The notes beneath the pieces were generated by a model. It saw only the letters and a program-made list of their open reading frames with translations, was not told where the DNA came from and made no database searches. A program made the translations under genes and the position numbers. A stretch of DNA of 64,000 nucleotides from Rhizobium sp. GTDB taxonomy: Bacteria; Pseudomonadota; Alphaproteobacteria; Rhizobiales; Rhizobiaceae. The stretch lies in the NCBI GenBank assembly GCA_028290545.1, contig JAQGJP010000002.1:1-64000 (forward strand), in the 5' to 3' direction. Shown here piece after piece: positions 28,839 to 39,410 of this stretch (positions are counted from its first letter, which is position 1; each line of letters begins with the position of its first letter).

Positions 28839-28862
28839 CGCTCGGAATCGGGAGTAAGTAAC

Positions 28863-29813
28863 GTGGTCCGCTATCTTATAAGGCGTCTCGCCGCCATGCT
28901 GATGGTGCTGATTGGCATCTCGATGTTGTCCTTCTCGCTGATCTACCTTGTCCCAGGCAATGCCGTGGACGTTCTGATGGGCGGAGAAGGTCAGGTGAGC
29001 GAGGCGAGGAGGCTGCAGTTGGAGCACCTCCTCGGCCTCGACAAGCCGCCGGTCGTGCAATATTTTGTCTGGTTGGGGAAGCTCCTGACTGGTGACCTGG
29101 GGACGTCCATCCGTTCTGGACTATCGGTGAGCCAAGAGCTTGCAATGCGGCTGCCCGTGACTCTCGAACTCGCAATCGGCGCGATCATCATTTCGGTGAT
29201 CGTCGCCGTGCCCCTGGGTGTGATCTCCGCGGTGCGTCGCAATTCTTCAATTGACTCTGCCCTCAAGTTGACGGGTTTGATCGGGTTGTCAGTTCCACAG
29301 TTCGGCCTGGCCGTGCTGATGCTGCTGGTCGTCTCCAAGTACTTTCCCTCAATGATGCCTGGCGTGTACCAGCCTTTCCTGAAGGCGCCGCTTGCTCATC
29401 TGCAAACTATGTTTCTGCCCGTTTTGTGTGCCGCGGCGCCGATCGCTTCGGTCATCATGCGGATGACCCGCTCTTCGATACTCGACGTCGTTCGTGAACA
29501 GTATGTTGCCACGGCCCGGGCGAAAGGCATTTCGGAGATGAGGGTGATATTGAAGCATGTCCTCGCCAATGCGCTGGTGCCGGTGGTGACCATCACCGGC
29601 ATCCAGTTCGGGCTGTTGCTCAGCGGCGTGGTGGTCATCGAGTACATCTTCACACTCCCCGGCCTGGGTACGTTGATGCTCAACGGTATTTTCCAGCGCG
29701 ACTACACCGTCGTTCAGTCATGCATCGTCGTCGTCGCTTTTCTGTTCACGTTGGTCAACTTTTTGGTCGATCTCTCCTATGGGGTACTAGATCCGAGGAT
29801 CCGCTATGAATGA
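28863..29813 (+). CDS. DppB-type ABC transporter permease
   Basis: A 316-residue inner-membrane permease of the OppB/DppB group: N-terminal RYLIRRLAAMLMVLIGISMLSF, about six helices, and the EAA loop EQYVATARAKGISEMRVILKHVLANALVP. The C-terminus overlaps the next permease by 8 bp. GTG start at 28863. Forms the channel with the following gene. Confidence 0.94.
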   Translation: MVRYLIRRLAAMLMVLIGISMLSFSLIYLVPGNAVDVLMGGEGQVSEARRLQLEHLLGLDKPPVVQYFVWLGKLLTGDLGTSIRSGLSVSQELAMRLPVTLELAIGAIIISVIVAVPLGVISAVRRNSSIDSALKLTGLIGLSVPQFGLAVLMLLVVSKYFPSMMPGVYQPFLKAPLAHLQTMFLPVLCAAAPIASVIMRMTRSSILDVVREQYVATARAKGISEMRVILKHVLANALVPVVTITGIQFGLLLSGVVVIEYIFTLPGLGTLMLNGIFQRDYTVVQSCIVVVAFLFTLVNFLVDLSYGVLDPRIRYE

Positions 29814-30678
29814 CGACGAAAAGTCAGAGACGTTTGGACTGAGACTGGTCCGGTTCCTGAGGCGTCTTCGTAAGCACTACATGGGCGTTGGGGGCGCCAT
29901 GCTCATCGCAGTCATTTGTGGCGGGGCGATCTTCGCCCCGGTGATAACCGAGTATGCCCCAAACAAGATAGCTGTTCGAGAGCGGGTGCAAGGGCCCAAC
30001 GCCGACCACGTTCTCGGTACAGACGAGCTTGGCCGGGACGTCTTTAGCCGCCTGCTTTACGGGGCAAGGCCCTCGCTCGTCGTCGCCGTGGTTGCAACGC
30101 TGTTGTCGACAGTGCTTGGCAGTCTTCTGGGATTGCTGGCAGCGATCAACCGATCGGTACTGCGCGCAGTGATCATGAGTGCGATGGATATTCTATTTGC
30201 ATTCCCGGCGGTGCTGTTCGCGCTGGTGTTGATGACTGTGCTGGGGACGAGTCTCATCAACCTGATCATCGCGCTTACGGTCATCTATCTGCCGCGCATC
30301 GTCCGGGTGGTTTACGCCTCTGCCCTCCAGGTGGTGGAACTGGACTACGTGAGCGCCGCAGTCGCCCTAGGGGCGGGGAAAAGCCGGATCCTTTTACGGC
30401 ACGTGCTGCCGAACGTGGCAGGGCCATTGATCGTTCAGGCCACGTTAGGCTTCTCCCTCGCCATCCTGGCCGAGGCGACGCTGAGTTTTCTGGGCCTTGG
30501 TGTTCAACCCCCCGAACCGTCCTGGGGTGCCATGTTGAATGCCGGCCGCCCGTTTCTGGAAGTAGCGCCTTGGCTGGCCATCTATCCCACGTTGGCCATC
30601 AGCCTGGCAGTGTTGGGCTTTAATCTGCTCGGGGATGCATTGCGCGATTGGCTCGATCCCCGGCTCAAAGATGTATGA
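29806..30678 (+). CDS. DppC-type ABC transporter permease
   Basis: A 290-residue second permease (OppC/DppC group) with the typical soluble segment containing HVLGTDELGRDVFSRLLYGARPSL and the EAA loop LDYVSAAVALGAGKSRILLRHVLPNVAGP. It starts inside the end of the DppB-type gene. The two ATPases of this transporter are encoded five genes later (36077-38103), so metabolic genes are inserted into the transporter operon. Confidence 0.94.
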   Translation: MNDDEKSETFGLRLVRFLRRLRKHYMGVGGAMLIAVICGGAIFAPVITEYAPNKIAVRERVQGPNADHVLGTDELGRDVFSRLLYGARPSLVVAVVATLLSTVLGSLLGLLAAINRSVLRAVIMSAMDILFAFPAVLFALVLMTVLGTSLINLIIALTVIYLPRIVRVVYASALQVVELDYVSAAVALGAGKSRILLRHVLPNVAGPLIVQATLGFSLAILAEATLSFLGLGVQPPEPSWGAMLNAGRPFLEVAPWLAIYPTLAISLAVLGFNLLGDALRDWLDPRLKDV

Positions 30679-30691
30679 GGAGTTTAGATCT

Positions 30692-31708
30692 ATGCGTATT
30701 GCGGTGATAGGCACCGGTGTTATGGGCTCATTCTATGCCCGCGTGCTCAATGAAATGCGTGGTGTCGATCTGGTCGCAATTTGCGGCCGGAGCCCGGCCC
30801 CGGTCGAGAAGCTTAGTCAGGCGCTGAATGTGCAGGGCTACGCCAACGGTCAGTACGATCAACTGCTGGCCGACCATCCGAATCTTGATGCGGTTGTCAT
30901 TGCAACGCCCGACGGGGAGCACTTGGGGCCGCTCAAGGCCAGCGTCGCTGCCGGTTGCCATATCCTGATTGAAAAGCCGCTGGGCGTGAACGCCCGGGAA
31001 GCAGCGGAAATGACCGCGGCCGCCGAAGCAGGGGGCAAGTTCCTGATGGTCTGCCATCACCTTCGCTTCGATCCCCGCTACTATGCGCTGGCCAAGCTGG
31101 TGCGGCAGGGCACGATCGGCAAAGTGATCAATATCCATGCGCGGCGTAACCCTGCTGCCGGCTCGCCGCAGCGAATTAACGGGCGGGTGCCAGCCGCCTA
31201 CTGGGTCGGCGTCCATGACATCGATCTTGTCCATTGGATCACAGGGCGGCGTGCGGTGCGGGTTATTTCGAAGAGCACCGGGACGTCGCTTGGCGCACTC
31301 GGGGTCGATGATTGCGTTGTCAGCACGATCACGCTCGATGACGGCACTCTTTTTACCATGGAGAACTCGTGGGCTACCCCACGCACGCAGGGCAAGCCGA
31401 AGTCCTTCCTCATGGCCGTGCGCGGTACTGAGGGTGTGGCGGAAGTGGATGCCTATGAGCACGGCGTCAATGTCTATACCGCCACAAGCGCCCCAAATCC
31501 CGATGGCGAGGTTCTGTATTTCCCGGATCTCTATGGCAGGGCCACGGGCGTTTACCGGGACATGATGGACCACTTCGTCGACAGCGTTACCACCGGCAAG
31601 GCTCCGGTTGTATCGGGTGCCGATGGGCTGGCTGCGGTCCGCGTTGCGGACGCCATCGTGCGTTCGGTCGAGACCGGTACGGAAGTCGATGTGGAGTGGG
31701 ACGCATGA
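30692..31708 (+). CDS. Gfo/Idh/MocA family oxidoreductase
   Basis: A 338-residue NAD(P)-dependent dehydrogenase. The Rossmann motif is AVIGTGVMGSFYA at the N-terminus; the EKP motif is in HILIEKPLGVNAREA; the catalytic-region histidine is in YWVGVHDIDLVHW. The family oxidises sugars, inositols or related alcohols; the substrate here is unknown. ATG at 30692, 13 bp after the permease stop. Its stop overlaps the start of the hydrolase gene (ATGA). Confidence 0.9.
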   Translation: MRIAVIGTGVMGSFYARVLNEMRGVDLVAICGRSPAPVEKLSQALNVQGYANGQYDQLLADHPNLDAVVIATPDGEHLGPLKASVAAGCHILIEKPLGVNAREAAEMTAAAEAGGKFLMVCHHLRFDPRYYALAKLVRQGTIGKVINIHARRNPAAGSPQRINGRVPAAYWVGVHDIDLVHWITGRRAVRVISKSTGTSLGALGVDDCVVSTITLDDGTLFTMENSWATPRTQGKPKSFLMAVRGTEGVAEVDAYEHGVNVYTATSAPNPDGEVLYFPDLYGRATGVYRDMMDHFVDSVTTGKAPVVSGADGLAAVRVADAIVRSVETGTEVDVEWDA

Positions 31709-32499
31709 TCAGCCAGGCATTCGCGAAAACGTCTTTTGGCAAGCTGAATTACCGCACTGCCGGCAATGGCGACAAGGCGTTCGTATGTATTCATGGCCTC
31801 GGCCAGACGTCGTGGTACTGGGAACGCGTCATCGAGCACCTGCCGAAAGGCTGGCAAGGTTACGCCGTTGATCTTCTGGGCTTTGGCGATTCGGATCGAC
31901 TGTCGGACGGATACTCGATCGACGTTCACGCACAGAGTCTCGCCGAGTTGCTGAAGAGTCTGCCACAGAGCAGCGTCGTGCTCGGCGCCAATTCGCTGGG
32001 TGGCGTTGTCGCCATGCGTCTTGCCATCGGCGCACTGGCAAAGCTGGATGGACTGTTCCTGACGGCAACCGGACCTTTGGTCCGCAACGAGGTTGCCCTG
32101 AAGGCCTACCGCGACAAATTGGCGACAATGGAGATCACTGCCGAATCGGTGCGACCGATCGTGACCAATTTCACGCATCAGAAACTGCCCGACGGGCACG
32201 TCACCAGAATGGCGGATGAAATGGCGAAATCGCAGCGTATTGCGCTGACGGAAACGCTGAGCTCCTCTCTGGACACAAACCTGGTGGCCGATCTGCCGCT
32301 GATCAAAGTGCCGACCCTGATCCTGCAAGGTGCCGAAGACAAGGGCCGCACCGTGGAGGACGGCGTTGTCGTCAGCACTGGGGTCGCCGACGGCAGACTC
32401 GTCGTTCTTCCTCGCGTCGGGCACACCCCGATGTTGGAAGCGGTCGACGAGTTCCAGTTCTGGCTCAACACGACGCTGGGCCATTGGGTTGCCCAATAG
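31705..32499 (+). CDS. Alpha/beta-fold hydrolase
   Basis: A 264-residue cytosolic hydrolase. The nucleophile elbow is ANSLG with Ser97; the oxyanion part is FVCIHGLGQTSWYW; the acid is in LILQGAEDKGRT; the catalytic histidine is in RVGHTPM. It could cleave an ester, lactone or amide. Translationally coupled to the oxidoreductase (4-bp overlap) and followed by the creatininase-like gene after 20 bp. Confidence 0.9.
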   Translation: MISQAFAKTSFGKLNYRTAGNGDKAFVCIHGLGQTSWYWERVIEHLPKGWQGYAVDLLGFGDSDRLSDGYSIDVHAQSLAELLKSLPQSSVVLGANSLGGVVAMRLAIGALAKLDGLFLTATGPLVRNEVALKAYRDKLATMEITAESVRPIVTNFTHQKLPDGHVTRMADEMAKSQRIALTETLSSSLDTNLVADLPLIKVPTLILQGAEDKGRTVEDGVVVSTGVADGRLVVLPRVGHTPMLEAVDEFQFWLNTTLGHWVAQ

Positions 32500-32519
32500 G
32501 CAGGATGGAGACAACGTAA

Positions 32520-33308
32520 GTGGAACGCGACCTGTTATTTCATGAAGCGACCCGGGCGGAGCTGCGGGCCGCCCGGGACTCTCTCCTGATCCTGCCTGTG
32601 GGTGCCACCGAGCAGCACGGACCGCATCTGCCGACCGGCACGGATTTTCTTTTCGTGGAGACGATCGCCCGCAAAGCCGCTGCTGTGGCGGCGCAGCAGA
32701 TTCCGGTATTGGTAGCCCCGACGCTTCCTTTCGGATGTTCGCAACATCACCTGCCGTTTGGCGGCACGCTTTCGTTGAGTACGGAGGTTTACTACCGCAC
32801 GATCTTTGATCTTGCGGAATCCGCCATTATCAGCGGATTCCGCAAAATCTTCATCCTGAATGGCCACGGCGGAAACCACGAAATCATCCAGCTGGTGGCG
32901 CGCGATCTGGCGCTCAAACACCCCGCATCGCTGGCCGCCGGCTCGTATTGGGATGTCGCTGAAACAGAGCTACTCGGCGTCGGCGCGCGAAGCCGGGGCT
33001 TGATGCCGGGGCATGCGGGCGCCTTCGAGACGTCGTTGATGCTGGCCCTTCGCCCTGACCTCGTCCACGAGCCGCGCCCTGTGAGACCGGACAGTCAGGA
33101 CACCGCTCCAGCGAAGTATCGTTCGGAGTTCTACGGCTATTGGCAAAACACCGATGGCTATACCGACAGCCCTGCCGCAGGCACGGTCGCCAACGGCGAC
33201 GCTTATCTGTCCGCCACGGTTGAGGCCGTCGGCCAGGCATTCGTCGGCTTCTTTCATGCCGCGAATGACAAAGTCGACACGCGTGTTGACGGGAGCACGC
33301 CGCAATGA
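32520..33308 (+). CDS. Creatininase-family amidohydrolase
   Basis: A 262-residue protein of the creatininase/formamide-amidase family. Metal-ligand motifs are VGATEQHGPHLPTGTD (Glu, His, Asp) and ILNGHGGNHEI, then GHAGAFETSLMLAL. Family members open cyclic amides (creatinine) or remove formamides. GTG start at 32520 with GGAG at 32507-32510. Its stop overlaps the next gene by 4 bp. Together with the other amidases here it suggests a nitrogenous ring or N-acyl substrate. Confidence 0.88.
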   Translation: MERDLLFHEATRAELRAARDSLLILPVGATEQHGPHLPTGTDFLFVETIARKAAAVAAQQIPVLVAPTLPFGCSQHHLPFGGTLSLSTEVYYRTIFDLAESAIISGFRKIFILNGHGGNHEIIQLVARDLALKHPASLAAGSYWDVAETELLGVGARSRGLMPGHAGAFETSLMLALRPDLVHEPRPVRPDSQDTAPAKYRSEFYGYWQNTDGYTDSPAAGTVANGDAYLSATVEAVGQAFVGFFHAANDKVDTRVDGSTPQ

Positions 33309-34420
33309 AGATCACCCGTATCGAGACGCTTCCTGTCCTGGTTCCCATCAATCCCAAGGTGGCGATCAGGAGCAGCCGTGGTATTCACACCGTTTCGCCG
33401 TTCCTCTTTCTCAAGCTGCATACGGACGAAGGCGTCATCGGCCTCGGGGAAGTCTCCGGTACACTTGAGTGGAGCGGCGAGGACCATGTCACCGCCGTTC
33501 ATATCATTCGGAGTTGTTTCGAGCCTTTGCTGGTGGGCCGCAATCCGCTGGAGATTGAGAAGCGGTCCACGGAACTGCAGGAGTGTGTAGCCGGCAACCC
33601 GTTCACCAAGGCCGGGATAGAGATGGCCCTGTGGGATATTCTGGGCAAGGCGGCGGGACTGCCGCTCTATCGGCTTCTCGGCGGGCCGGTACGCGAGCAG
33701 GTGCCGCTCAAATTTTCCGTATCCGGACTCGCGCCCGATGCCGCCGCGGAAATCGCGGCCTGGGCGGTTGAGCAGGGCTTCAAGACGCTGAAAGTCAAGG
33801 TTGGGACGGATCCGGAACAGGATGTCGCCCGTGTCAAGGCCGTCCGTAGCGCGGTAGGGCCTGGCATCCGCCTCGGCATTGACGCCAATGGCGGTTGGAG
33901 CCCCCGGACTGCCATAGCCACCATCCGGCGCCTCTACGAGTACAACGTCTATTTTGCAGAGCAGCCGGTAAAGCCGCACGACCCCACCTGGATGGCGGAT
34001 GTCCGGAAAAATATCGAAATTCCCGTCCTGGCTGACGAAAGCGTCAACACGCTTCATGATGCGATGGCGCTGGTCCGTGCCGGGGCAGCCGACGTTTTTT
34101 CGATCTACGTGGGCAAGGGTGCGGGCATCGGTACAGCACGCAAGATTGCCGTGGTTGCCGAGGCCGCAGGGCTCGGTTGCACGGTGGGCAGCAATCTGGA
34201 ACTGGGTGTGGCGAGTGCCGCGATGATTCACCTGGCGATGGCCACGCCGGGCGTGCATGCGGAGGACTTCCCCTGCGATATCCTCTGCCCCTTCCTCTAT
34301 GAGCACGACTTGCTGGTGGAGCCCCTGGACATTCGCGATGGTCGGGCCTGCCCGTCGGAGCGGCCCGGACTCGGTGTTGAGCTAGACGACACGCAGGTTG
34401 CCCGTTTCTTGGTCGCATAG
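33305..34420 (+). CDS. Enolase-superfamily (mandelate racemase/muconate lactonising) enzyme
   Basis: A 371-residue barrel enzyme. Metal ligands are D193 (DANGGW), E219 (AEQPV) and D244 (ADES). The acid/base lysines are K163/K165 (LKVKVG) and K271 (YVGKGAGIG), the pattern of the muconate-lactonising/dipeptide-epimerase subgroup rather than the His-containing dehydratases. It may isomerise, epimerise or cycloisomerise a carboxylate. A dipeptide epimerase would fit a peptide transporter, but this is inference. It overlaps the creatininase-like gene by 4 bp. Confidence 0.9.
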   Translation: MKITRIETLPVLVPINPKVAIRSSRGIHTVSPFLFLKLHTDEGVIGLGEVSGTLEWSGEDHVTAVHIIRSCFEPLLVGRNPLEIEKRSTELQECVAGNPFTKAGIEMALWDILGKAAGLPLYRLLGGPVREQVPLKFSVSGLAPDAAAEIAAWAVEQGFKTLKVKVGTDPEQDVARVKAVRSAVGPGIRLGIDANGGWSPRTAIATIRRLYEYNVYFAEQPVKPHDPTWMADVRKNIEIPVLADESVNTLHDAMALVRAGAADVFSIYVGKGAGIGTARKIAVVAEAAGLGCTVGSNLELGVASAAMIHLAMATPGVHAEDFPCDILCPFLYEHDLLVEPLDIRDGRACPSERPGLGVELDDTQVARFLVA

Positions 34421-34478
34421 GCGATACGAGTTCCTTACTGGTCAGCCGAGCGTCAGAACCTTACCTGGAGTATTGAAA

Positions 34479-36080
34479 ATGCTTATTGGTTATGTCAGCG
34501 ACGAACGCTTTGTTGCAATACCCGGCGTTCTCCTTGAGTTCGAAGATGAAAATGCTTCGTACGAAGCACGCTCAAGTGCATCGGGTGCCGTTCACGCTGA
34601 TATTCCAGACGGTTCGTACCGTGTAACGCTCAACAAGCCTGGATACGGCGCAAAGCGCGTGCAGATGACCGTGCGTTCCGACGAGCCGTATCAGTTTCGT
34701 CTGCTGGCTGACTGCCTGCTCGGATACCCGTGGCCCAAGTGGGTCAAATCAGGCGAGCAAGCCGAGTTCCGTGTCCATTCGCCGGAAGCCTATGAGCTGG
34801 AACTTTGGCGATACGGCTTGAAGAAAGAGCTGATCAAGAAATTGGGTTGGTATGACGAGCATGGACCTCGCGCGACCGTCCAGATCACGCCCGATGGGGA
34901 CTATTCGCGCACAGGTGTCGAATGGAACAAGTTTGGATATGCCGATCCGACACTCAAGCAGTTCGTCACTGCGCCTGAACGATCCGGCCTTTATTACTTT
35001 CATGCCCGAACCAAATCCGGTTTATACTTTTCTTTTCCCTGGATCGTAGCCCCTGCCAAACCGACCAACAAGCTGGCAGTACTGGCATCGAATATCACAT
35101 GGAACGCCTACAACGCCTTTGGAGGGCGCAGCAACTACATCAACGCCGACCAGCTTCCATCGGTCCCCATCGTCAATTCGCGCCAGGAACTGCACCGATA
35201 CACCGAAGCCAATTGCGTCAACTATGCGATGTCCGCATACGCGCCTCTTTCGTTCGAACGGCCGGAATCGATCAACCTGATTCCTGAGCATGAGCAGGTT
35301 ACTGATCCGATTGAGGGGCGAGCCGCCTGCCATATCGCTCCCGCCGAATGGCGGTTGCTGGGGTGGCTGGAACGCGAGGGCTTTGAATATGACCTCTATG
35401 CCGAAACGCAGTTGCACTTCGGTCAGTTGAATCTCGATGACTATCGCGTCCTCGTGATCAGTACGCACCCCGAATACTGGTCACGCGAGATGTATTACAA
35501 GGTCAAGGAATGGGTTCAGGAAAAAGGCGGGCGTCTGCTGTACCTGGGAGGCAACGGGGTCAATTGCGAAGTCGAGTTCCTTGATGACTCGACCATGGTC
35601 GTCAACAATGGTGATGAACGTGAGCGTCTCCGCCATGGCGTCGAAGAGAGCCGGCTTCACACAAGAGTCGAGTCTGAAGCCAACCTGCTGGGAGTGGTCT
35701 TCACCACGGCGGGCGTAATGACCAGCGCGCCGTACCAGGTGATGCAGGCCGAGCATTGGGTCTTCGCCGGAACCGGGCTCGTGAATGGTGACACATTTGG
35801 GGAAGAGAGCCTGCATCAGCGCTGTCCGGGCGGCGCATCGGGACACGAAACGGATAAGATGTCTGTGAACTCGCCCGCCGGGACCCAACTGCTGGCGAAG
35901 GGACTCAATCCTGATGACGGCGGAGCGCATATGACGATATACGACACGCAGAGTGGCGGCGGAGCATTCTCGGTGGGTTCGATTACCTGGCCGAGTTCAA
36001 TTTTGGTCGATGATGCCGTCTCAAGAATTACAGCCAATGTCCTGAACCGGTTCTTGGGCGAAGGGGAGGCGAACGCATGA
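34479..36080 (+). CDS. N,N-dimethylformamidase large-subunit-like protein
   Basis: The 533-residue protein, from ATG 34479 (TGGAG eight bases upstream), starts with a carboxypeptidase-regulatory-like beta domain (about 1-75). The large C-terminal part matches the dimethylformamidase beta-subunit domain: [74 protein letters not shown]. The characterised enzyme hydrolyses N-substituted amides with a mononuclear iron. No small subunit is visible, so the activity may differ. The stop overlaps the ATPase gene by 4 bp. Confidence 0.82.
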   Translation: MLIGYVSDERFVAIPGVLLEFEDENASYEARSSASGAVHADIPDGSYRVTLNKPGYGAKRVQMTVRSDEPYQFRLLADCLLGYPWPKWVKSGEQAEFRVHSPEAYELELWRYGLKKELIKKLGWYDEHGPRATVQITPDGDYSRTGVEWNKFGYADPTLKQFVTAPERSGLYYFHARTKSGLYFSFPWIVAPAKPTNKLAVLASNITWNAYNAFGGRSNYINADQLPSVPIVNSRQELHRYTEANCVNYAMSAYAPLSFERPESINLIPEHEQVTDPIEGRAACHIAPAEWRLLGWLEREGFEYDLYAETQLHFGQLNLDDYRVLVISTHPEYWSREMYYKVKEWVQEKGGRLLYLGGNGVNCEVEFLDDSTMVVNNGDERERLRHGVEESRLHTRVESEANLLGVVFTTAGVMTSAPYQVMQAEHWVFAGTGLVNGDTFGEESLHQRCPGGASGHETDKMSVNSPAGTQLLAKGLNPDDGGAHMTIYDTQSGGGAFSVGSITWPSSILVDDAVSRITANVLNRFLGEGEANA

Positions 36081-37075
36081 CCGAGAAACTTATCGAGATT
36101 CGAAACCTGAAGACCCAATTCCGGACAGAGGATGGCGTTTCCCCGGCCGTCGACGGGGTCAGCCTGTACGTCGGACGTGGCGAAACTCTGGCCGTCGTAG
36201 GCGAATCAGGTTGTGGGAAGAGCGTCACCTCGCTCTCTGTTATGCGCTTGGTGCCAAATCCTCCCGGCAAGATAGTCGGTGGCGAGATTTTGTTCGAAGG
36301 TCGTGACCTGCTGAAAATCACCGAACAAGAGATGCGCGAAGTCCGCGGAAATGCCATCTCGATGATCTTTCAGGAACCAATGACGTCCCTCAATCCGATC
36401 TACACAATCGGCGATCAGATTGTCGAGACGATAATCCAGCATCAAAAGCTAAGCAGAAAGGCAGCTCTCGACAAAGCGGTCGAAATGCTTCGATTTGTCG
36501 GTATTTCACTGCCCGACAGGCGGGTCAACGAGTATCCGCACCAACTTTCCGGGGGTATGCGCCAGCGGGTCATGATCGCGATGGCGCTGTCGTGCAATCC
36601 CAAGCTGCTCATTGCCGACGAGCCTACAACCGCGCTCGACGTTACCATCCAGGCGCAGATCCTGGATTTGATGCGCAAGCTCAAAAGCGAGCTGGGAATG
36701 GCCATAATGCTCATCACCCATGACTTGGGCGTGGTGGCTGAAATGGCCCAGCGTGTCGTCGTCATGTATGCCGGCAAGGTGATCGAGGAGGCGGACACGG
36801 TGTCGATATTTCGCCAGCCGCTGCACCCGTATACGGAAGGTTTGCTGCAATCCGTTCCGCGAATGGATTCCACACGCGAACATTTGCACATGATCGAGGG
36901 CGTCGTGCCCAATCCGTTGAAGCTGCCCGTGGGTTGTCGCTTCAGTCCGCGCTGTCCATACGCGTTCGACAAATGCAGGCAGAGCCAGCCCGAGCTGCAG
37001 CGTGTCGCAGAGGGACGTTATGTGGCCTGCTTTCTGGGCGCCGAGCGGCTCGCGAAGGGGGAAATCGTGCAATGA
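36077..37075 (+). CDS. DppD-type ABC transporter ATP-binding protein
   Basis: A 332-residue ATPase. Walker A is VGESGCGKS, the signature is [15 protein letters not shown] and Walker B is [12 protein letters not shown], with the C-terminal oligopeptide/dipeptide extension carrying cysteines ([15 protein letters not shown]). Pairs with the next gene to power the permeases at 28863-30678. Confidence 0.95.
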   Translation: MTEKLIEIRNLKTQFRTEDGVSPAVDGVSLYVGRGETLAVVGESGCGKSVTSLSVMRLVPNPPGKIVGGEILFEGRDLLKITEQEMREVRGNAISMIFQEPMTSLNPIYTIGDQIVETIIQHQKLSRKAALDKAVEMLRFVGISLPDRRVNEYPHQLSGGMRQRVMIAMALSCNPKLLIADEPTTALDVTIQAQILDLMRKLKSELGMAIMLITHDLGVVAEMAQRVVVMYAGKVIEEADTVSIFRQPLHPYTEGLLQSVPRMDSTREHLHMIEGVVPNPLKLPVGCRFSPRCPYAFDKCRQSQPELQRVAEGRYVACFLGAERLAKGEIVQ

Positions 37076-38103
37076 CCAACTTGGTAAACGGCATGCGGAA
37101 CGATGCAGGTGACAAGATGCTGCTTGAAGTCAGGGATCTGAAAAAACACTTTCCTGTCGCTGGTGGTGGATTGTTCAGCAAGCCCATCGGGCATGTGAAG
37201 GCCGTCGACGGAGTGAGCTTCGACCTGGAACGTGGCGAGACCCTTGGCCTCGTGGGTGAATCAGGATGCGGCAAGTCGACCTTGGGCAAGGTGCTTCTGC
37301 GTCTGCAGGAAGCAACGTCGGGACAGGTCCTCTTCGAAGGTCGAGACATCATGGGTCTTGACGCCGTGCAAATGCGCAACCTGCGGCGGGAGATCCAGAT
37401 CATTTTTCAGGATCCGTACGCCTCGCTCGACCCACGCATGACTGTTGCTCAGATCGTGGCGGAGCCGCTGGCGATTCACGGCGTTGCCAAAGGTGCTGAA
37501 CGGGCAAAGCGTGTCAAGAAACTCCTGGATATCGTCGGCCTTGCATCTTACCATGGCCGTCGGTATCCGCACGAATTTTCAGGCGGCCAGCGCCAACGTG
37601 TGGGGATCGCCCGGGCCCTGGCCCTTAACCCCAAATTGATTGTTTGCGACGAACCTGTGTCGGCACTCGATGTGTCGATTCAGTCGCAAGTAATCAACCT
37701 GCTGCGGGAACTCCAACAAGAGTTCAACCTGACCTATCTGTTCATCGCGCATGATCTCGCTGTGGTAAAGCACATTTCGAAACGTGTCGGCGTCATGTAT
37801 CTCGGCAAGATGATGGAGATCGCGCCTTCCGCCCAACTCTACGCAAATCCGTTGCATCCTTATACTGAAGCACTGATTTCGGCGATCCCGATCCCCGATC
37901 CGACAATCCAACTCAACCGGATCGTGCTCGAAGGCGATGTGCCCTCACCCGTTAACCCGCCCAGCGGCTGTCGCTTTCACACGCGTTGCCGATATGCGGC
38001 GCAGTTGGGCGGGAAGTGCTCTATCGAGGAGCCACCAATGAAAGAGGTGGCTCCGAACCACTGGGTTGCGTGTCATCTGCGAAGCGTCGAAAAGGAGGCG
38101 TGA
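37072..38103 (+). CDS. DppF-type ABC transporter ATP-binding protein
   Basis: A 343-residue ATPase from the ATG at 37072 (AAGGGGGAA upstream, ATGA overlap with the previous stop; a longer frame starts at 36934 inside that gene). Walker A is [10 protein letters not shown], the signature is [15 protein letters not shown] and Walker B is [12 protein letters not shown], with C-terminal [12 protein letters not shown]. Last gene of the compact run 27291-38103. Confidence 0.95.
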   Translation: MTNLVNGMRNDAGDKMLLEVRDLKKHFPVAGGGLFSKPIGHVKAVDGVSFDLERGETLGLVGESGCGKSTLGKVLLRLQEATSGQVLFEGRDIMGLDAVQMRNLRREIQIIFQDPYASLDPRMTVAQIVAEPLAIHGVAKGAERAKRVKKLLDIVGLASYHGRRYPHEFSGGQRQRVGIARALALNPKLIVCDEPVSALDVSIQSQVINLLRELQQEFNLTYLFIAHDLAVVKHISKRVGVMYLGKMMEIAPSAQLYANPLHPYTEALISAIPIPDPTIQLNRIVLEGDVPSPVNPPSGCRFHTRCRYAAQLGGKCSIEEPPMKEVAPNHWVACHLRSVEKEA

Positions 38104-38196
38104 CTCTTGGGTCATGGTATAGATCCAAAACGTCATGCGTAATACTGGAGAGTCTCTTTGTAAATGACCTAACCTGGATGAAAACGTTTAATATTA

Positions 38197-38222
38197 AAGT
38201 ATATGGAAGCGATTGTATACTT
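38197..38222. promoter_or_regulatory. Palindrome upstream of the amidohydrolase gene
   Basis: In the 160-bp AT-rich gap after the DppF-type gene, AAGTATA (38197-38203) and TATACTT (38216-38222) form a perfect inverted repeat with a 12-nt spacer. It is a candidate operator for a separate promoter of the amidohydrolase and RidA-like genes, possibly for the IclR regulator. Confidence 0.35.
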
Positions 38223-38263
38223 AACAATTGAGCAACGCTTCGCATCGAAAGGACAATTTTACT

Positions 38264-39397
38264 ATGCGCTATGATCTCGTTCTCAGCGGGGCGCGCGTGA
38301 TTGATCCGTCTCAGGGGATCGATCAGGTGATGGATGTTGCCTTCTCCGAGGGTAAGATAGCCGCCACAGGCCACGGGTTGGCGGATAACGCCGGCTCGGT
38401 GCTGGACGTGAAAGGCAAAATCGTCACGCCGGGGTTAATCGATCTCCACACACACGTTTATTGGGGCGGCACGTCGTTGGGGGTTGATCCGCTCATCCTG
38501 GCCAGAGGTGGATGCACGACACTGGTGGATACCGGAAGCGCGGGGCCGGGGAATTATGCTGGTTTTCTTGAACATGTGATCAAGCCTTCGCCGGTCCGCA
38601 TCGTCGCCTTTCTCAATGTATCCTTCGCAGGTATCTTTGGATTTTCAAAGCGTGTGATGGTGGGCGAGAGTGGGGACATCCGCCTCCTGGCTCCGGTCGA
38701 TACCGTTGAGGTCGTGGAGGCCAACCGCGATACACTGGCTGGAATCAAAGTACGTGTTGGTCTGATTGCCTCGGGGAACTCCGGGCTGATACCGTTACAG
38801 ATCGCCCGACAGGTGGCTGACCAGGTGCAAATGCCGATGATGGTGCACATTGACTATCCGCCGCCCACACTGCCCGATGTGCTGGCACTGCTTCGCCCTG
38901 GGGATATTCTGACCCACTGTTTCCGGCCTTTTCCCAATACGCCGGCGACGGCTGATGGAAAGGTCCATCCCGCTGTCCTGGAGGCTCGCCAACGCGGCGT
39001 GATTTTCGATATTGGCCATGGGATGGGTTCGTTCTCGTTCGACACGGCGCGTGTCATGCTTGAAAACGGCTTTCTGCCCGATTGTATTTCCAGTGACACG
39101 CATGCGATGTGTATTGATGGGCCGGCATTCGACCTGTTGACGACATTGTCTAAGTTTATCTGCCTCGACATGCCGCTCGTCCAGGTCATCCAATCCGCCA
39201 CGGAGAACGCAGCGAAGGCCCTGCGACGCCCCGATCTTGGGACATTCAAGCCCGGCAGCGCAGGCGATGCCAGCATCCTCGAACTCCAGGATGGAACTTT
39301 CGACTACGTTGATTCAACTGGCAAGTGCCTGGCCGGAAAGAAACGACTGGCCGCAAGTGGCGTCGTTATCAACGGTCAACTTTGGCATCAAGCCTGA
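38264..39397 (+). CDS. Amidohydrolase/deacetylase-family metallohydrolase
   Basis: A 377-residue TIM-barrel metallohydrolase of the dihydroorotase/N-acyl-hydrolase type. The first metal site is HxH at H62 and H64 (DLHTHVYWG), a likely carboxylated lysine is K162 (GIKVRVG), and the last metal aspartate is D278 (SSDTHAM). Family members cleave N-acyl or cyclic amide bonds. ATG 38264 with AAAGGA ten bases upstream; the frame extends to 38228. Follows the transporter ATPase after a regulatory gap. Confidence 0.9.
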   Translation: MRYDLVLSGARVIDPSQGIDQVMDVAFSEGKIAATGHGLADNAGSVLDVKGKIVTPGLIDLHTHVYWGGTSLGVDPLILARGGCTTLVDTGSAGPGNYAGFLEHVIKPSPVRIVAFLNVSFAGIFGFSKRVMVGESGDIRLLAPVDTVEVVEANRDTLAGIKVRVGLIASGNSGLIPLQIARQVADQVQMPMMVHIDYPPPTLPDVLALLRPGDILTHCFRPFPNTPATADGKVHPAVLEARQRGVIFDIGHGMGSFSFDTARVMLENGFLPDCISSDTHAMCIDGPAFDLLTTLSKFICLDMPLVQVIQSATENAAKALRRPDLGTFKPGSAGDASILELQDGTFDYVDSTGKCLAGKKRLAASGVVINGQLWHQA

Positions 39398-39410
39398 AGC
39401 GGTATTGCAT

